This document shows positions 40,070 through 51,457 of a DNA stretch of 64,000 bases, one piece after another; positions within the stretch are counted from its first letter, which is position 1; every line of letters begins with the position of its first letter. The notes beneath the pieces are model-generated. The model saw only the letters and a program-made list of their open reading frames with translations, did no database searches and was not told the origin of the DNA. Position numbers and translations under genes: made by a program. Origin of the DNA: Azonexus sp. (GTDB lineage: Bacteria; Pseudomonadota; Gammaproteobacteria; Burkholderiales; Rhodocyclaceae); contig JAGOBB010000005.1 of NCBI GenBank assembly GCA_017983615.1, positions 62,001 to 126,000 on the forward strand, read 5' to 3'.

Positions 40070-40330
40070 TCAGGCCGCCTTGTTACCGGCGGCCTTGCCT
40101 TCACCCTCGTCAACCGGCGCGTCCGGCTCCAGGTTTTCCCAGAGGCAGACACATTCCTGACGGACGTCATGCAGCCCCGGCTTGGGTTTCTCCTGAACCA
40201 GGCATTCGCCCTCACACTTCTCGGTAACCACCACCAGCTTCATGTCTGAGTCCACCTGGCGTTCGCCATCCCAGAAGCTGCATGTGGCGCAGACCTTGAC
40301 TTCGGTCGGCAGTATCAATTTTTCGGCCAT
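40070..40330 (-). CDS. Small cysteine-rich cytoplasmic protein, unknown
   Basis: 86 residues. Cysteines are clustered: CATCSFW near residue 14, CEGECLVQ and ECVCLW near 40-62, a pattern suggesting zinc or an iron-sulphur centre. The C terminus is acidic then alanine-rich. The gene is convergent with holA with no spacer (stops are adjacent). Not recognised as a named family; coding potential is supported by the conserved-looking Cys pattern and a ribosome-site-like GATCAGATGG context. Confidence 0.65.
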   Translation of the reverse strand: MAEKLILPTEVKVCATCSFWDGERQVDSDMKLVVVTEKCEGECLVQEKPKPGLHDVRQECVCLWENLEPDAPVDEGEGKAAGNKAA

Positions 40331-40410
40331 CTGATCCTCGATGGAAAGCCCTGTTATCGTTGCGGATAAGAGTTTACCCGGTTCTAGAAGTTCCCTCTAA
40401 TTTGTCTGGC

Positions 40411-40416
40411 TATAAT
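40411..40416 (+). promoter_or_regulatory. Candidate -10 element of proA
   Basis: TATAAT about 28 bases upstream of the proA ATG, no clear -35. Confidence 0.4.
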
Positions 40417-40443
40417 GTTCCTTTGCCCAGCCCGAAGAAAATA

Positions 40444-41700
40444 ATGGACATCAAGGAATACATGCAGACCGTCGGCCGCCAGGCCCGTGCCGCTTCGCGC
40501 CGCCTGGCCGGGGCGACGACCGCCGAGAAGAATGCCGCCCTGCTGCACATCGCTGCCGCCATCCGCCGCGACAGCGCGGCGCTGGTCGCCGCCAACCAGG
40601 AAGACCTCGCCGCGGCCCGTGCCGCCGGCCTCGAAGCTGCGATGATCGACCGCCTGACACTGTCGGCCAAGGGCGTCGAGAGCATGGCCGAGGGCGTCGA
40701 ACAGGTCGCCACGCTGGCCGATCCGATCGGCGAGATGACCGACATCAAGTACCGGCCGTCCGGCATCCAGGTCGGCAAGATGCGCGTGCCGCTCGGCGTC
40801 ATCGGCATCATTTACGAAGCCCGTCCGAACGTCACCGCCGACGCCGCGGCGCTGTGCCTGAAATCCGGCAATGCCGCCATCCTGCGCGGCGGCTCGGAAG
40901 CGATCCGCTCCAACCGCGCCATCGCCGCGCTGGTCCAGGAAGGCCTGAAGGCCGCCGGCCTGCCGGCTGAATCGGTACAGGTCATCGACACCACCGACCG
41001 CGCCGCGGTCGGCGAGCTGATCACCATGCGCGAATTCGTCGACGTCATCGTGCCGCGCGGCGGCAAGGGCCTGATCGCCCGCCTGCTGGCCGAATCGCGG
41101 GTGCCGATGATCCAGCACCTGGACGGCAACTGCCACGTCTACCTCGAAGAGGAAGCCGACCCGAACAAGGCGCTGAAGATCGTCGAAAACGCCAAGACCC
41201 AGCGCTACGGCACCTGCAACACGGCCGAATCGCTGCTCGTCGACCGCTCGGTCGCCGCCATGCTGCTGCCGCCGATCGCCCACATGCTGACCGCCAAGGG
41301 CGTCGAGATCCGCGGCTGCGCCGAGACCTGCGCCATCGTCAAGGAAGCCGTCGCCGCCACGGAAGAGGATTACTACACCGAATACCTGGCGCCGATCATT
41401 TCGGTCAAGGTGGTCGCCGGCATCGACGAGGCAATCGAGCACATCAACAAATACTCGTCGCATCACAGCGAAGCCATCGTCACCGACAACCACCCGAAGG
41501 CCATGCGCTTCCTGCGCGAAGTCGATTCGGCGTCGGTCATGATCAACGCCTCGACGCGCTTCGCCGACGGTTTCGAGTACGGCCTGGGCGCCGAGATCGG
41601 CATCTCGACCGACAAGATCCACGCCCGCGGCCCGGTCGGCCTGGAAGGGCTGACCAGCCAGAAGTGGGTGGTATTGGGCGACGGCCACGTCCGGGCCTGA
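40444..41700 (+). CDS. proA: Glutamate-5-semialdehyde dehydrogenase (gamma-glutamyl phosphate reductase)
   Basis: 418 residues from [22 protein letters not shown]. It reduces gamma-glutamyl phosphate with NADPH in proline biosynthesis. Signatures: [35 protein letters not shown] and the catalytic Cys258 in [13 protein letters not shown]. No proB adjacent. The upstream open codons do not match the family. A terminator follows at 41714-41740. Confidence 0.96.
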   Translation: MDIKEYMQTVGRQARAASRRLAGATTAEKNAALLHIAAAIRRDSAALVAANQEDLAAARAAGLEAAMIDRLTLSAKGVESMAEGVEQVATLADPIGEMTDIKYRPSGIQVGKMRVPLGVIGIIYEARPNVTADAAALCLKSGNAAILRGGSEAIRSNRAIAALVQEGLKAAGLPAESVQVIDTTDRAAVGELITMREFVDVIVPRGGKGLIARLLAESRVPMIQHLDGNCHVYLEEEADPNKALKIVENAKTQRYGTCNTAESLLVDRSVAAMLLPPIAHMLTAKGVEIRGCAETCAIVKEAVAATEEDYYTEYLAPIISVKVVAGIDEAIEHINKYSSHHSEAIVTDNHPKAMRFLREVDSASVMINASTRFADGFEYGLGAEIGISTDKIHARGPVGLEGLTSQKWVVLGDGHVRA

Positions 41701-41713
41701 GTGGCGGACACGG

Positions 41714-41740
41714 AAAGCCGGCCGCGCGCCGGCTTTTTTG
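41714..41740 (+). terminator. Rho-independent terminator after proA
   Basis: AAAGCCGGC ... GCCGGCTTTTTTG hairpin, directly preceding interspersed element copy 9. Confidence 0.85.
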
Positions 41741-41774
41741 ATTTTTGGCTTTTTTTGGGGCCGACCGTAGCATT
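41741..41774 (-). repeat. Interspersed AATGCTACGGTC element, copy 9
   Basis: Exact core at 41763-41774 (minus), GGCCCC, A7, GCC, AAAAAT. Between the proA terminator and the ogt ribosome binding site. Confidence 0.92.
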
Positions 41775-41792
41775 CACCGCGTGGAGGCCAAA

Positions 41793-42272
41793 ATGAGCGC
41801 AAACAACTACCAGGCCGTCGTTGCCGCCCCGGGCTTCGCCCTCGGCATCCACTGCAGCGACGACGAAATCACCGCCATCGACTTCATCGAGCCGCGTCCG
41901 GAACAGGCGCCGACGACGCCACTGGCCGCCGAGGCAGTACGCCAGCTGCACGCCTACCTGGCCGACCCCAATTTCATCTTCGGCCTGCCCCTGCGCCCGG
42001 CCGGCACCACCTTCCAGCGTCGCGTCTGGGCACAGATTTCAGCCATCCCGACCGGCCAGACGCACACCTACGGCCAACTGGCGAAAGCCCTCAAAAACGC
42101 CGCGCGCGCCGTCGGCCAGGCCTGCGGCGCCAACCCTTACCCGCTGGTGATCCCCTGCCACCGCGTCGTCGCCACCGGTGGCGGGATGGGCGGCTTCGCC
42201 CGCGAGCGCGGCGGTTTCCTGCTCGACATCAAACGCTGGCTGCTGACGCATGAAAACAGCCTCCCCGGCTGA
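41793..42272 (+). CDS. ogt: Methylated-DNA--[protein]-cysteine S-methyltransferase
   Basis: 159 residues. Suicide acceptor of O6-alkylguanine; active Cys in LVIPCHRVVATGGGMGGFA, DNA-binding HTH in QISAIPTGQTHTYGQLAKAL. Short Ogt type without the Ada regulatory domain. Start ATG has GGAGG at 41783-41787. Its 3' end overlaps xerD by 23 bases, so the two are co-transcribed. Confidence 0.94.
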   Translation: MSANNYQAVVAAPGFALGIHCSDDEITAIDFIEPRPEQAPTTPLAAEAVRQLHAYLADPNFIFGLPLRPAGTTFQRRVWAQISAIPTGQTHTYGQLAKALKNAARAVGQACGANPYPLVIPCHRVVATGGGMGGFARERGGFLLDIKRWLLTHENSLPG

Positions 42273-43158
42273 CCTCGCCGAGATCGACAACTTCTGCGAC
42301 GCCCTGTGGCTGGAAGACGGTCTGGCCAAGGCGACGCTGAGCAGCTATCGCTCCGACCTCGGCCGCCTCGCCCTGTGGCTGGCCAACCACGCCCATGAAG
42401 CGCTGCTCGACCTGCGCGAAGAAACGCTGACCGCCTTCATCGCCCATCTGGCGCGGCAGACCCGCGCCACCTCGCAGGCCCGCTACCTGTCCACGCTGCG
42501 CCGCTTCTACCGTTGGCAAATCGGCCGCGGCCGCATCGTCGCCGACCCGACCCTGAAGCTGGCCAACCCGAGCCGCCCGTCGCGCCTGCCCAAGGTGATG
42601 TCGGAAAAACAGGTCGAAGCCCTGCTCGCCGCGCCCGACCTTGACACCCCGCTCGGCCTGCGCGACCGCGCCATGCTGGAAACCATCTACGCCACCGGCC
42701 TGCGCGTCTCCGAACTGGTCGGCCTGCGGCTGCACGAAGTCAGCCTGGCCGACGGCGTCCTGCGTGCCCTCGGCAAGGGCAGCAAGGAACGCCTAGTCCC
42801 GCTTGGCCAGCTGGCCATCGAGTGGATCAAACGCTACCTTGAAGAAGCACGGCCGATCATCCTCAACGGCCAGCAAAGCGACGACCTGTTCGTCACCGCC
42901 CGCGGCGGCGCCATGACCCGCCAGGCCTTCTGGCAGTTGATCAAGCGCTACGCGCTAATCGCCGGCATTCCACCGGAGAAACTGTCGCCGCACGTGCTGC
43001 GCCACGCCTTTGCCACCCATCTGCTCAACCACGGCGCCGACCTGCGCGTCGTCCAGCTGCTGCTCGGCCACGCCGACATCTCGACAACGCAGATCTACAC
43101 CCACGTCGCCCGCGAACGGCTGAAGAGCCTGCACGCCGTGCATCACCCGCGTGGCTAG
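42250..43158 (+). CDS. xerD: Site-specific tyrosine recombinase XerD
   Basis: 302 residues. N-terminal SAM-like core-binding domain, then catalytic domain with Arg in [13 protein letters not shown], Lys in [30 protein letters not shown] (His-X2-Arg), [15 protein letters not shown] (His and nucleophile Tyr). Acts with XerC at dif to resolve chromosome dimers. The start overlaps the end of ogt. Confidence 0.95.
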   Translation: MKTASPADLAEIDNFCDALWLEDGLAKATLSSYRSDLGRLALWLANHAHEALLDLREETLTAFIAHLARQTRATSQARYLSTLRRFYRWQIGRGRIVADPTLKLANPSRPSRLPKVMSEKQVEALLAAPDLDTPLGLRDRAMLETIYATGLRVSELVGLRLHEVSLADGVLRALGKGSKERLVPLGQLAIEWIKRYLEEARPIILNGQQSDDLFVTARGGAMTRQAFWQLIKRYALIAGIPPEKLSPHVLRHAFATHLLNHGADLRVVQLLLGHADISTTQIYTHVARERLKSLHAVHHPRG

Positions 43159-43248
43159 AAACGCCGGCCGCTTTCAGCGCATCGGCATTCCCCGATCTAC
43201 CGCTTGCGCCTATCATTGGCCATCGCATTCCCAGAAAAGGGCCAAACC

Positions 43249-43467
43249 ATGAACCAACTGCTCCTCCCGCTCGGCCGCATCGCCGGCTTCGTCGGCTTCT
43301 TCATCTGCCTGGCCAGCGGCCTTGCCCGCCTGGCCGGCGTTTACGGCATCATCGGCTTCGAAATGCTGACCCTGCTGCAAGCCGGCATCGCCGGCATGGT
43401 CTTCGGCTGCTTCTGCCTGCTGCTGCGCATCACCGACGACGCCGCCAAGAAAGCGTCCGGTAGTTAA
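43249..43467 (+). CDS. Small membrane protein, unknown
   Basis: 72 residues with two membrane helices (GRIAGFVGFFICLASGLARLAGVYGI and LTLLQAGIAGMVFGCFCLLLRI). No named family. It lies between xerD and ybaK on the same strand, with GC and codon use like the neighbours; AAAAGG upstream of the ATG is a weak ribosome site. Confidence 0.7.
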   Translation: MNQLLLPLGRIAGFVGFFICLASGLARLAGVYGIIGFEMLTLLQAGIAGMVFGCFCLLLRITDDAAKKASGS

Positions 43468-43491
43468 AATCCGCCATTTCGCCCGCCCGCC

Positions 43492-43983
43492 ATGAGCAAA
43501 CCCGATCACGCCCCCGAAACCCAGGCCACCAAGTTCCTCAAGGCCCAGAAAGTGCCGTTCTCGCCGCATCTCTACGCCTACGAGGAACACGGCGGCACCA
43601 AGGTCTCGGCCCGCGAGCTCAATGTCGACGAACACGCCGTGGTCAAGACGCTGGTCTTCGAGGACGAAAACGCCAAACCGCTGATCGTGCTGATGCACGG
43701 CGACTGCAAGGTATCGACCAAGGAACTGGCGCGGCAGATCGGCTGCAAGAAGGTCGAGCCCTGCAAGCCGGAAGTCGCCAACCGCCACACCGGCTTCCTG
43801 GTCGGCGGCACCAGCCCGTTCGGGACCAAAAAGGCGATGCCGGTGCATATCGAGAAAACCATCCTCGATCTGGCGCTGATTTACATCAACGGCGGCCGGC
43901 GCGGCTTCCTGGTCGGCGTTCATCCGCACGACATTCTGCGCACGCTACAGCCGAAAGTGGTCGAGGTCGCGCTGAAGGGGTAG
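43492..43983 (+). CDS. ybaK: Cys-tRNA(Pro)/Cys-tRNA(Cys) deacylase YbaK
   Basis: 163 residues. YbaK/EbsC fold: TKFLKAQKVPFSPHLYAYEEHGGTKVSARELNVDEHAVVKTLVFED, the catalytic Lys in KTLVFED and GGTSPFGTKKAMPVHIEKTILDL. Removes Cys mischarged on tRNA-Pro. Start ATG is 24 bases after the small membrane gene. Confidence 0.93.
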   Translation: MSKPDHAPETQATKFLKAQKVPFSPHLYAYEEHGGTKVSARELNVDEHAVVKTLVFEDENAKPLIVLMHGDCKVSTKELARQIGCKKVEPCKPEVANRHTGFLVGGTSPFGTKKAMPVHIEKTILDLALIYINGGRRGFLVGVHPHDILRTLQPKVVEVALKG

Positions 43984-43999
43984 GCCCGCCGGCAGGGCA

Positions 44000-44034
44000 A
44001 ATGCTACGGTCGGCCGGAAAAAACGGCCAAAATC
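44000..44034 (+). repeat. Interspersed AATGCTACGGTC element, copy 10
   Basis: Exact core at 44000-44011, GGCCGG, A6, CGGCC, AAAAT. Between the convergent ybaK and folB genes. Confidence 0.92.
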
Positions 44035-44053
44035 AATAACCGCCGGGGCGGTC

Positions 44054-44404
44054 TCAGATCGACCGTTCGATGATCACGCCGACGCGCTTGACGCCCGGCA
44101 TCATGCCCAGCTTGGCGACCGAAACACGGACCCACTGGGCGGCGAAATTTTCAAGCAGCCAGGTAGCGATGTGCTCGGCCAGCTTTTCCAGCAGGTTGAA
44201 GTGGCTGGCCGCCAGATCGGCGCGCAGACGCTCGACGACCACGGCGTAGTCGACGGTATCGCGGATGTCGTCGCTGGCCCCGGCCGAGGCGGTGGACACG
44301 CCGATCTGCAGGGAAATTTCGACCGTCTGCGCCATCGCCTTCTCGCGTGGATAGATGCCTATCCACGTTTCGGCGCGCAGCTCTTCGATGAAAATGATGT
44401 CCAT
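44054..44404 (-). CDS. folB: Dihydroneopterin aldolase
   Basis: 116 residues. T-fold enzyme of folate synthesis; MDIIFIEELRAETWIGIYPREKAMAQTV with the catalytic Glu/Tyr region, then DTVDYAVVVERLR and LEKLAEHIATWLL. Divergent from plsY, the common proteobacterial neighbourhood. Confidence 0.92.
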   Translation of the reverse strand: MDIIFIEELRAETWIGIYPREKAMAQTVEISLQIGVSTASAGASDDIRDTVDYAVVVERLRADLAASHFNLLEKLAEHIATWLLENFAAQWVRVSVAKLGMMPGVKRVGVIIERSI

Positions 44405-44471
44405 TTGACGGTCGGTCGTAGCCCGGGGTGTAAAATTCGCCGCGATTGTACCTCAGTGACCGAACCGACCC

Positions 44472-45080
44472 ATGCAAACCGTCCTCATCCCGTTTCTGGC
44501 CCTGCTCGCCGCCTACCTGCTCGGCTCCGTTCCCTTCGCCATGATCTCATCGAAGCTATTCGGGCTGGCCGATCCGCGCACCTACGGCTCGGGCAATCCG
44601 GGCGCCACCAATGTGTTGCGCAGCGGCAACAAGAAGGCGGCGCTGGTCACGCTGATTGGCGATGCGCTGAAGGGCTGGGCTGCCGTCTTCATCGCGCAGC
44701 AGATGGGTTTCTCCGACACCGTCATTGGCCTCGTCGCCCTGGCCGTCTTCCTCGGCCACCTCTACCCGATTTTTCTGAAGTTCAAGGGTGGCAAGGGCGT
44801 CGCCACCGCCGCCGGCGTGCTGCTCGCCCTCGATCCGGTGCTCGGCCTGCTGGTCGCCGGCACCTGGCTGCTCATGGCCTTCGCCTTCCGTTACTCCTCG
44901 CTGGCCGCCGTCACCGCCGCCTTCATGGCACCGGTCATTTCCGTGCTGATGCACGGCGTCAACGGCCAGACGGTGGTCGTCGGCATCCTCGGCATGGCAC
45001 TGATCGGCAAGCACTGGCCGAACATCCAGCGACTGATGGCCGGCCAGGAATCGAAGATCGGCAGCAAGAAAAAAGCTTAG
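44472..45080 (+). CDS. plsY: Acyl-phosphate glycerol-3-phosphate acyltransferase PlsY
   Basis: 202 residues, polytopic. [37 protein letters not shown] and [23 protein letters not shown] are the catalytic loops. First acyl transfer in phospholipid synthesis. Its stop overlaps the convergent tsaD stop by a few bases. Confidence 0.94.
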   Translation: MQTVLIPFLALLAAYLLGSVPFAMISSKLFGLADPRTYGSGNPGATNVLRSGNKKAALVTLIGDALKGWAAVFIAQQMGFSDTVIGLVALAVFLGHLYPIFLKFKGGKGVATAAGVLLALDPVLGLLVAGTWLLMAFAFRYSSLAAVTAAFMAPVISVLMHGVNGQTVVVGILGMALIGKHWPNIQRLMAGQESKIGSKKKA

Positions 45081-46102
45081 GCCGAAGAAATTTCCATCAA
45101 CGGCCAGCGCGGCTGCACCGCGAAAGCGCCGGCCGGCTTGGCCGGCGTCCCGGCCTGAAGACGCAGGCAACCGGCCAGCGCGATCATCGCGCCGTTGTCG
45201 GTGCAGAATTCCAGTTCCGGGTAATAAACGCGGAATCGCTTGCGCTTCGCCTCGTCGTTCAGCGTCGCCCGGAGCTGCTTGTTGGCACCGACGCCACCGG
45301 CCACCACCAGCTGCTTCAGGCCGGTCTGCTTCATCGCCTTCAGCGACTTCTTGACCAGCACCTCGACGATGGCTTCCTGGAAAGCCCGTGCCGCGTTGGC
45401 CTTGAATGCCTCGCTGGTGTCGTCGGCATGCTCGCGGACCAGCGTCAGCACGGCCGTCTTCAGGCCGGAAAAGCTGAAACTCAGGTCGCCGGAATGCAGC
45501 ATCGGCCGCGGTAGCTCGTAAACGCCCGGCGTCCCCTGCTCGGCCAGCTTCGACAACAGGGCGCCGCCCGGATAGGGCAGACCGAGCAGCTTGGCGCTCT
45601 TGTCGAAAGCCTCGCCGGCCGCGTCATCCAGCGTTTCGCCGAGCAGTTCATACTCGCCGACACCGGTCACCTTCATCAACTGCGTATGGCCACCGGAAAC
45701 CAGCAGCGCAACGAACGGAAAGCTCGGTGGATCACTCGACAGCAACGGCGACAGCAGATGCCCTTCAAGGTGATGCACCGGGATGGTCGGCTTGTCGATG
45801 GCCACCGCCAGCGCCTCGGCGAAGGCGCAACCGACCAGCAGGGCGCCGGACAAGCCCGGTCCGCGCGTGTAGGCCACCGCATCGACCGCATCCAGCGACT
45901 TGCCGGCCTGTCCGAGCGCTTCGCGCAGCAACGGCACGACGCGCCGGATATGGTCCCGCGAAGCGAGTTCCGGCACGACGCCGCCGTACTCGGCGTGCAT
46001 CGCCACCTGCGAGTGCAGGGCATGGGAAAGCAGGCCGGCCTCGCTGTCGTAGAGCGCGATGCCGGTTTCGTCGCAGGAGGATTCGATACCGAGGACTAAC
46101 AT
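45077..46102 (-). CDS. tsaD: tRNA N6-adenosine threonylcarbamoyltransferase TsaD
   Basis: 341 residues from [23 protein letters not shown]-fold enzyme with metal ligands in [14 protein letters not shown] and the nucleotide loops [10 protein letters not shown] and [12 protein letters not shown]. Transfers threonylcarbamoyl to A37 of ANN-decoding tRNAs. Divergent from rpsU, a conserved bacterial arrangement. Confidence 0.95.
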   Translation of the reverse strand: MLVLGIESSCDETGIALYDSEAGLLSHALHSQVAMHAEYGGVVPELASRDHIRRVVPLLREALGQAGKSLDAVDAVAYTRGPGLSGALLVGCAFAEALAVAIDKPTIPVHHLEGHLLSPLLSSDPPSFPFVALLVSGGHTQLMKVTGVGEYELLGETLDDAAGEAFDKSAKLLGLPYPGGALLSKLAEQGTPGVYELPRPMLHSGDLSFSFSGLKTAVLTLVREHADDTSEAFKANAARAFQEAIVEVLVKKSLKAMKQTGLKQLVVAGGVGANKQLRATLNDEAKRKRFRVYYPELEFCTDNGAMIALAGCLRLQAGTPAKPAGAFAVQPRWPLMEISSA

Positions 46103-46120
46103 GGGCGCGCATTTTAACAC

Positions 46121-46150
46121 TTGGATCGATATGGTTTTTTCGCATATACT
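46121..46150 (+). promoter_or_regulatory. Promoter of the rpsU-yqeY-dnaG-rpoD operon
   Basis: TTGGAT at 46121-46126 and TATACT at 46145-46150, spacer 18 bp, about 90 bases upstream of rpsU. Confidence 0.65.
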
Positions 46151-46241
46151 GTTGGGCTCTCCGCAAATATGCGGACACAAATTTTGCGCGCACTGCCTTT
46201 TACTTGACCTGGCAGGCGCCTAACGGAAGGGGGTGATTTAC

Positions 46242-46454
46242 ATGCCGAACATTCGTGTCAAGGAAAATGAGCCGTTCGAAGTTGCTATCCGCCGCTTCAA
46301 GCGCACGGTCGAAAAGACTGGCCTGCTGACCGAGCTGCGTGCCCGTGAGTTTTACGAAAAGCCCACGACCGAACGCAAGCGCAAGGCTGCCGCTGCCGTT
46401 AAACGCCAGCACAAGCGCCTCCGTAGCCTGACCCTGCCGCCGAAACTTTACTAA
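46242..46454 (+). CDS. rpsU: 30S ribosomal protein bS21
   Basis: 70 residues, [47 protein letters not shown], basic C terminus. Strong GGAAGGGGG ribosome site. A GTG three codons upstream is in frame but the ATG fits the family. Head of the macromolecular synthesis operon; a hairpin follows the gene. Confidence 0.97.
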   Translation: MPNIRVKENEPFEVAIRRFKRTVEKTGLLTELRAREFYEKPTTERKRKAAAAVKRQHKRLRSLTLPPKLY

Positions 46455-46473
46455 TCAGTAAATTTCGCCGCAC

Positions 46474-46512
46474 AAAAGAGCCGCCAGCCTCAACAGCCGG
46501 CGGCTTTTTTCT
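46474..46512 (+). terminator. Hairpin with T-run between rpsU and yqeY
   Basis: AGCCGCC ... GGCGGCT followed by TTTTTT. Inside the operon it probably attenuates rather than fully stops transcription, as known for the rpsU-dnaG terminator in other bacteria. Confidence 0.75.
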
Positions 46513-46535
46513 TTGAATTTCCGAAAAGAACGAGC

Positions 46536-46982
46536 ATGAGCCTCAAAGCACGCATCACCGAAGACATGAAAACGGCCATGAAGGCCAAGGAAGCGGCCAA
46601 GCTGGGCGCCATCCGCCTGCTGCTCGCCGCCGTCAAGCAGAAGGAAGTCGATGAGCGCGTCGAGCTCGACGACACCGCCGTCGTCGCCGTCATCGAAAAA
46701 CTGACCAAGCAGCGCAAGGACAGCGTCACCCAGTACGAAGCCGCCGGCCGCCAGGAACTGGCCGATGCCGAGAAGTTCGAAATCGGCGTCCTCGCCGCCT
46801 ACCTGCCGGAAAAGATGAGCGCCGAAGAAACCGCAGCCGCTGTCGCCGCCGCTGTGGCCGAAACCGGCGCCAAGGGCCCGGCCGACATGGGCAAGCTGAT
46901 GGGCGTCCTCAAGCCCCGCCTGGCCGGAAAAGCCGACATGGCCGAGGTTTCCAAACTGGTGAAGGCCGCATTGGCTGGCTAA
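46536..46982 (+). CDS. yqeY: GatB/YqeY domain protein
   Basis: 148 residues, helical. MSLKARITEDMKTAMKAKEAAKLGAIRLLLAAVKQKEVDERV and the C-terminal tail-like KPRLAGKADMAEVSKLVKAALAG, similar to the tRNA-binding tail of GatB. Role unproven, possibly tRNA-dependent amidation. Lies between rpsU and dnaG as in many betaproteobacteria. Confidence 0.9.
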   Translation: MSLKARITEDMKTAMKAKEAAKLGAIRLLLAAVKQKEVDERVELDDTAVVAVIEKLTKQRKDSVTQYEAAGRQELADAEKFEIGVLAAYLPEKMSAEETAAAVAAAVAETGAKGPADMGKLMGVLKPRLAGKADMAEVSKLVKAALAG

Positions 46983-46987
46983 CCCAT

Positions 46988-47072
46988 GACGGCAATGCGA
47001 GACGCGAAGACAAGCCGAAGACAGTGCTTTAGCACGGCAAGGCGCAGTCGACAAAGTATCGCAATGGCGGCC
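46988..47072 (+). repeat. Structured intergenic repeat, copy A
   Basis: Inner block CGAAGACA-GTGC-TTTA-GCAC-GGCAAGG at about 47016-47043, flanked by imperfect outer arms (GGCAATGCGAGA and TATCGCAATGGC). It occupies the whole gap between yqeY and dnaG and so is transcribed within the operon. Confidence 0.6.
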
Positions 47073-47074
47073 CG

Positions 47075-48811
47075 ATGATCCCGGATTCCTTCATCCAGGA
47101 TTTACTGGCCCGGGTCGATATCGTCGACCTGGTGGACAGCTACGTACCACTCAAGAAGGCCGGCGCCAATTACGCCGCCTGCTGCCCCTTCCACAACGAG
47201 AAGTCGCCGTCCTTCACGGTCAGCCCAACCAAGCAGTTCTACCACTGCTTCGGCTGCGGCGCCCACGGCACGGCGATCAGCTTCGTCATGGAATACCAGG
47301 GCCTCGGCTTCGTCGATGCCGTCAAGGATCTGGCCACCCGCGCCGGGATGCAGGTGCCGGAAAGCGAAGGGCGCGGCTTCCGCGATGAAAAGCCGGGCCA
47401 GACACGAACGCTGATCGAAGTGATGGCCCGCGCCGCGCAGTATTACAAAGACCAGCTGAAAAAGTCGCCGCGCGCCATCGAGTATTGCAAGAAGCGCGGC
47501 CTGACCGGCGAAGTCGCCGCCCGCTACGGCATGGGCTACGCGCCGGACGGCTGGCAGAATCTGCAGGAAGTTTTCCCGGAGTACAACGCCGATGAACTCA
47601 AGGTGGCCGGCCTGGTCATCGAGAACGAAGCCGGCCGCCGCTACGACCGCTTCCGCGACCGCCTGATGATCCCGATCATCAATCCGAAGGGAGAGATCAT
47701 CGCCTTCGGCGGGCGCATCATCGACCAGGGCGAACCGAAATACCTTAATTCACCGGAGACGCCGCTGTTCGAAAAGGGCCGCGAGTTGTTCGGCCTGCCG
47801 CAGGCCCGCCAGGCCTTGCGCGAAACCGACACTGCCATCGTCACCGAAGGCTACATGGACGTCATCGCGCTGGCCCAGAACGGTGTCGGCAACGCCGTGG
47901 CGACGCTCGGCACGGCGACCACGGCCACCCACGTGACCAAGCTGCTGCGCCAGGTCGACCGCATCGTCTTCTGCTTCGACGGCGACAACGCCGGTCGCAA
48001 GGCCGCCTGGCGAGCACTGGAAAACTCGCTGGAGGCGCTGGCCGACAACAAGCGCCTTGCCTTCATCTTCCTGCCTCAAGAACACGACCCGGACAGCTAC
48101 ATCCGCGAATTCGGCAAGGAACAGTTCGACCGCCAGGTCGCCCAGGCCATGCCGCTTTCCGATTTCCTGCTGCGCGAACTGGCCCAGCGCTGCGACCTGA
48201 CCAGCTCGGAAGGCAAGGCGCAACTGATCTACGAAGCCAAGCCCTTGCTGCTCAAGCTGCCGACCCCGCTACTCCGCCTGCAGCTGGTCAAGCGACTGGC
48301 CGAGGCGAGCGGATTCGCCCAGGCCGAGGTCGAGCGCCTGTGCGAACTGAAATCCTATGCCCCGGCCGCCCCGCCGAAAGCCAAGCGCAGCGCACCGTCC
48401 CTGACCCGCAACCTGCTGCGCATCGTGCTGCACAAGCCGCAACTGGCCGCTCAACTGCCCATCGCGCTGCTCCCCGACACCCCGGAACGCCCGGCGCTGA
48501 ATCGTCTCCATCAGCTGGTCACCGCCAACCACGAAACCTCCAGCTACGCCGGCCTGCGCGAACAACTACGTGGACTGCCGGAAGAAAGCATCATCGAAAG
48601 CGCCGCATCGGAACTTCTCGGCCTGCCGTTTGACGAAGAGGGGGCGGAGATGGAATTCCGCGACACGCTGGAAAAACTTCAGGAAGGCGGCGAAAAAAGG
48701 GCATTCGACGAACTGCAGGCCAAGGCCCAGCAATTCGGCGTTGCCGGCTTGAGCGCATCCGAAAAGCAGGCCTACATCCAGTTCCTCGCTGCACGCTCAA
48801 AACGCAGCTAA
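47075..48811 (+). CDS. dnaG: DNA primase
   Basis: 578 residues. CHC2 zinc finger CCPFHNEKSPSFTVSPTKQFYHCFGCGAHG (about residues 36-66), TOPRIM with VTEGYMDVIAL and FCFDGDNAGRKAAWRAL. C-terminal DnaB-interaction domain is helical. Makes the RNA primers at the fork. Confidence 0.97.
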   Translation: MIPDSFIQDLLARVDIVDLVDSYVPLKKAGANYAACCPFHNEKSPSFTVSPTKQFYHCFGCGAHGTAISFVMEYQGLGFVDAVKDLATRAGMQVPESEGRGFRDEKPGQTRTLIEVMARAAQYYKDQLKKSPRAIEYCKKRGLTGEVAARYGMGYAPDGWQNLQEVFPEYNADELKVAGLVIENEAGRRYDRFRDRLMIPIINPKGEIIAFGGRIIDQGEPKYLNSPETPLFEKGRELFGLPQARQALRETDTAIVTEGYMDVIALAQNGVGNAVATLGTATTATHVTKLLRQVDRIVFCFDGDNAGRKAAWRALENSLEALADNKRLAFIFLPQEHDPDSYIREFGKEQFDRQVAQAMPLSDFLLRELAQRCDLTSSEGKAQLIYEAKPLLLKLPTPLLRLQLVKRLAEASGFAQAEVERLCELKSYAPAAPPKAKRSAPSLTRNLLRIVLHKPQLAAQLPIALLPDTPERPALNRLHQLVTANHETSSYAGLREQLRGLPEESIIESAASELLGLPFDEEGAEMEFRDTLEKLQEGGEKRAFDELQAKAQQFGVAGLSASEKQAYIQFLAARSKRS

Positions 48812-48857
48812 GTTGTGGTAAAATCTACGGTTTTCTCGAATTCTATGGATCGTGTTC

Positions 48858-50825
<1,968 letters not shown>

Positions 50826-50832
50826 GCTTTCC

Positions 50833-50909
50833 GGGCCTGTAGCTCAGTTGGTTAGAGCAGAGGACTCATAATCCTTTGGTCCACGGTTCAAGTCCGTGCG
50901 GGCCCACCA
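50833..50909 (+). tRNA. tRNA-Ile2 (anticodon CAT, to be lysidinylated)
   Basis: 77 nt including CCA. The acceptor stem pairs GGGCCTG with CGGGCCC; the anticodon loop is CTCATAA. C4-G69 and C5-G68 pairs favour recognition by TilS (Ile2) over elongator Met, but tRNA-Met(CAT) is the alternative. It follows rpoD by 7 bases. Confidence 0.85.
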
Positions 50910-51047
50910 AAATTGCAGGGGCCACCCATCCGGGTGGTTCCGTGCAAGACGTAGAACATGTAGGCGCTGTGTAGATTTCTCCGGTCTTCGGGCCGGCACC
51001 AGAATGCAACATGAGACGGCAACCCACTCTCTTTCGAGGCTATCAAT

Positions 51048-51299
51048 ATGACCACCGACTCAATCCTCTTGCACCTGAAAAAACACGGCCAGCTCCGCGA
51101 TTTTGAAATTGCTGCCGGCACCGGCGTTCCGTTAACCGACGTGCGCGCTTCGCTGCGCGAACTGTCCGGCCGGGGTGACGTTTCCCTGTGCAGCATGACC
51201 GTATTCGAGAACGGCAAGCCGACCGAAGGCCTGTTCAGCCGCGTTTCCGGCTACTTTCCGAAGCCGGCACCGGGCAGGAAGCCGGGCGCGAAGAGCTAG
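51048..51299 (+). CDS. Small winged-helix-like DNA-binding protein
   Basis: 83 residues. ILLHLKKHGQLRDFEIAAGTGVPLTDVRASLRELSGRGDVSLCSMTVFENGKPTEGLFSRVSG is a helix-turn-helix followed by a beta wing, as in FeoC/DprA-winged or ArsR-like minimal regulators; no metal cysteine set is present. Target unknown. Followed by a strong terminator. Confidence 0.7.
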   Translation: MTTDSILLHLKKHGQLRDFEIAAGTGVPLTDVRASLRELSGRGDVSLCSMTVFENGKPTEGLFSRVSGYFPKPAPGRKPGAKS

Positions 51300-51351
51300 T
51301 CGCCTTCGCGGCACTCCCTTGTGCCGGGCATCCCCGGCACCGACCGAGAAA

Positions 51352-51379
51352 GGTCGGCGAGCAATCGCCGGCCTTTTTT
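51352..51379 (+). terminator. Rho-independent terminator
   Basis: GGTCGGCGA-GCAA-TCGCCGGCC followed by TTTTTTG. Confidence 0.9.
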
Positions 51380-51457
51380 GTTGACGGCTGGAAACCTGCA
51401 ACCGAACCCCGACCTTGCAGTCCAAGGATCATGAGTCCTGATTGAAGGAGGTTGATC

